Positions 5,652 through 6,380 of a stretch of DNA of 6,380 nucleotides are shown piece by piece. A program made the position numbers and the translations under genes. The notes below the pieces were generated by a model, which did no database searches, was not told the DNA's origin, and worked only from the letters and a program-made list of their open reading frames with translations. The stretch is from Clostridia bacterium (lineage in GTDB: Bacteria > Bacillota > Clostridia > Christensenellales > UBA3700), in the NCBI GenBank assembly GCA_900772745.1, contig CAAGRV010000182.1, positions 1 to 6,380 of the forward strand. Reading direction: 5' to 3'. Numbering within the stretch: the first letter of the stretch is position 1; every line of letters begins with the position of its first letter.

Positions 5652-6284
5652 TTAGTCCTCCTTCTTAGAAAATTTTGTTCTCATTGCGGTTGCACGATTT
5701 GGCTTGATTACTTCTCTCGCCCTGCCTATGACAAAGCTGTCGCTGCCAATATCTTGGGTGACGGTTGTGCCTGCGGCAATATAGCTTTCGTCCTCGATAT
5801 TGACTGGCGCAATCACGTTGCAATTAGAGCCCACAAAACAATGATTGCCCACTTTGCTAAATTGCTTTTTCACTCCGTCATAATTGACAAACACAACGCC
5901 ACAACCTATATTGCAATTATCCCCAACTTCACAATCGCCCACATAGGACAAGTGCGAAACTTTGGTTTTGTCGCCAAGTCGAGCATTCTTCAATTCTACA
6001 AAGTCGCCAATACGGCAACCATTGCCCACCACTGAGTGCGGACGAAGATAGGCATAAGGACCTACCGAACAATCATTGCCAATATTCGCCTCGGTGATAT
6101 GCGACGAAGTTACCGTGCAATTTTCGCCAATAGTCGTGTCTTTGATAATGTTGTTGGGATAAATAATACTGCCACTGCCGATAGTCACCTTGCCCATAAA
6201 ATAGTTGTTGGGATAGATAACTACGTCATCTGCAATATCCATCTCTCCCTCAAAATAAGTTGTCTTTTCGTCTATAAGTTTCAT
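5652..6284 (-). CDS. Stand-alone GlmU C-terminal-type acetyltransferase (left-handed beta-helix)
   Basis: A 210-residue hexapeptide-repeat protein matching only the C-terminal half of GlmU, which uses acetyl-CoA to turn glucosamine-1-phosphate into GlcNAc-1-phosphate. It begins LIDEKTTYFEGEMDI, the point where this domain starts in bifunctional GlmU. Repeated [IV]G.... hexapeptides cover about 15-180. Residues equivalent to the known GlmU acetyltransferase site are all visible: R81 (YLRP), K99 (ELKNA), H111 and Y114 (SHLSYVGD), N134-Y135 (NYDG), K139/K140, S153, A171 and R188 (IGRAR). The N-terminal uridylyltransferase domain (GxGxRM loop, about 230 residues) is absent, and the upstream DNA does not encode it. 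ATG 6284 is set by AAAGGAGA six bases upstream. The gene is coupled to glmM, its metabolic partner, so the same pathway is very likely. Related sugar O/N-acetyltransferases are an alternative, but the active-site set argues for GlmU-type chemistry. Trimeric assembly is expected from the family. Confidence 0.9.
   Translation of the reverse strand: MKLIDEKTTYFEGEMDIADDVVIYPNNYFMGKVTIGSGSIIYPNNIIKDTTIGENCTVTSSHITEANIGNDCSVGPYAYLRPHSVVGNGCRIGDFVELKNARLGDKTKVSHLSYVGDCEVGDNCNIGCGVVFVNYDGVKKQFSKVGNHCFVGSNCNVIAPVNIEDESYIAAGTTVTQDIGSDSFVIGRAREVIKPNRATAMRTKFSKKED
5655..5666 (-). promoter_or_regulatory. glmM ribosome-binding site inside the upstream coding end
   Basis: The last codons of the acetyltransferase gene, AAG AAG GAG GAC, contain AAGGAGG, followed by the stop TAA, two bases (CA) and the glmM ATG. 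The site therefore doubles as coding sequence for Lys-Lys-Glu-Asp, a compact arrangement typical of translational coupling and tied production of the two enzymes. Confidence 0.85.
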
Positions 6285-6290
6285 AAGCTG

Positions 6291-6298
6291 TCTCCTTT
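6291..6298 (-). promoter_or_regulatory. Ribosome-binding site fixing the acetyltransferase start
   Basis: The minus strand reads AAAGGAGA, then CAGCTT, then ATG 6284. This well-placed site shows the protein truly starts at the beta-helix domain and is not a truncated or mis-started full-length GlmU. Confidence 0.85.
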
Positions 6299-6332
6299 AT
6301 TATAAGTATTTATATATTTATATAATATTAAA
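6299..6332 (-). promoter_or_regulatory. AT-rich promoter-like leader
   Basis: Almost pure A/T DNA between the dyad and the ribosome-binding site. Several -10-like words overlap here on the minus strand (TATAAA 6322-6317, TATATA 6316-6311). A weak -35-like TGTACA (6341-6336) is 13 or 19 bases from these. A promoter somewhere here is plausible, but its exact boxes cannot be assigned. Confidence 0.3.
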
Positions 6333-6365
6333 TTTTGTACATACCGTTATAGAATATGTACAAAA
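6333..6365. promoter_or_regulatory. Perfect 11-bp inverted repeat, candidate operator
   Basis: TTTTGTACATA (6333-6343), an 11-base spacer (6344-6354) and TATGTACAAAA (6355-6365) form a perfect dyad of 33 bp. Each arm holds the self-complementary core TGTACA; the cores are about two helical turns apart (21 bp between equivalent bases), as expected for a dimer of dimers or a large dimeric regulator. It lies 48 bp upstream of the ribosome-binding-site side of the acetyltransferase-glmM operon. A hairpin in RNA is possible, but the AU-rich stem lacks a clean T-tract, so it is unlikely to be a terminator. Confidence 0.5.
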
Positions 6366-6380
6366 ATAAATTATATTATA

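Noticed and set aside
5649..6035. Plus-strand open frame of 128 codons
   Set aside because: Antisense shadow of the beta-helix gene; its repeat-like pattern mirrors the hexapeptide repeats.

Overview
All convincing genes lie on the minus strand, so the window is read from high to low coordinates. The AT-rich intergenic DNA, purine-rich AGGAG/GGAGG ribosome-binding sites, tight gene packing and a lipobox surface protein with GLUG-type repeats suggest a low-GC Gram-positive bacterium (Bacillota, probably an uncultured clostridium-like gut lineage). The lineage is inferred; no taxonomic marker is complete.

Region 1 (6380-4345) is an amino-sugar operon. An AT-rich leader with a perfect 11-bp inverted repeat precedes a 210-residue left-handed beta-helix protein that matches only the C-terminal acetyltransferase half of GlmU. 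Two bases after its stop comes glmM, phosphoglucosamine mutase. GlmM makes GlcN-1-P and the beta-helix protein would acetylate it to GlcNAc-1-P, so two consecutive steps towards UDP-GlcNAc (peptidoglycan) are translationally coupled. The uridylyltransferase half of GlmU is not in the window.

Region 2 (4344-1190) starts with a 134-bp gap holding a TTTACA-N5-TTTACA direct repeat and a TATAAT box. It is followed by a 991-residue predicted lipoprotein: signal peptide and lipobox Cys26, a low-complexity linker, a long beta-rich region, a possible Ig/X2-like domain, and a C-terminal GLUG-type beta-helix. A strong intrinsic terminator (1190-1219) closes it. No convincing terminator separates it from glmM, so read-through is possible.

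Region 3 (1189-1) starts with an AT-rich leader containing two near-identical 16-bp direct repeats. It leads into a GNAT acetyltransferase and then, 10 bases after its stop, an HU-type nucleoid protein. HU is normal for residues 1-73, then breaks abruptly. From about position 98 to the window edge the DNA encodes, in another frame, a highly conserved piece near the C-terminus of RNA polymerase beta' (RpoC). The two sequences share an 11-base word at the join, which looks like a chimeric assembly tip or an illegitimate recombination rather than a natural HU gene.

No RNA genes, CRISPR arrays, insertion sequences or plus-strand genes were supported. The most interesting items are the stand-alone GlmU acetyltransferase domain coupled to GlmM, the HU/RpoC chimera, and the uncharacterised large lipoprotein.
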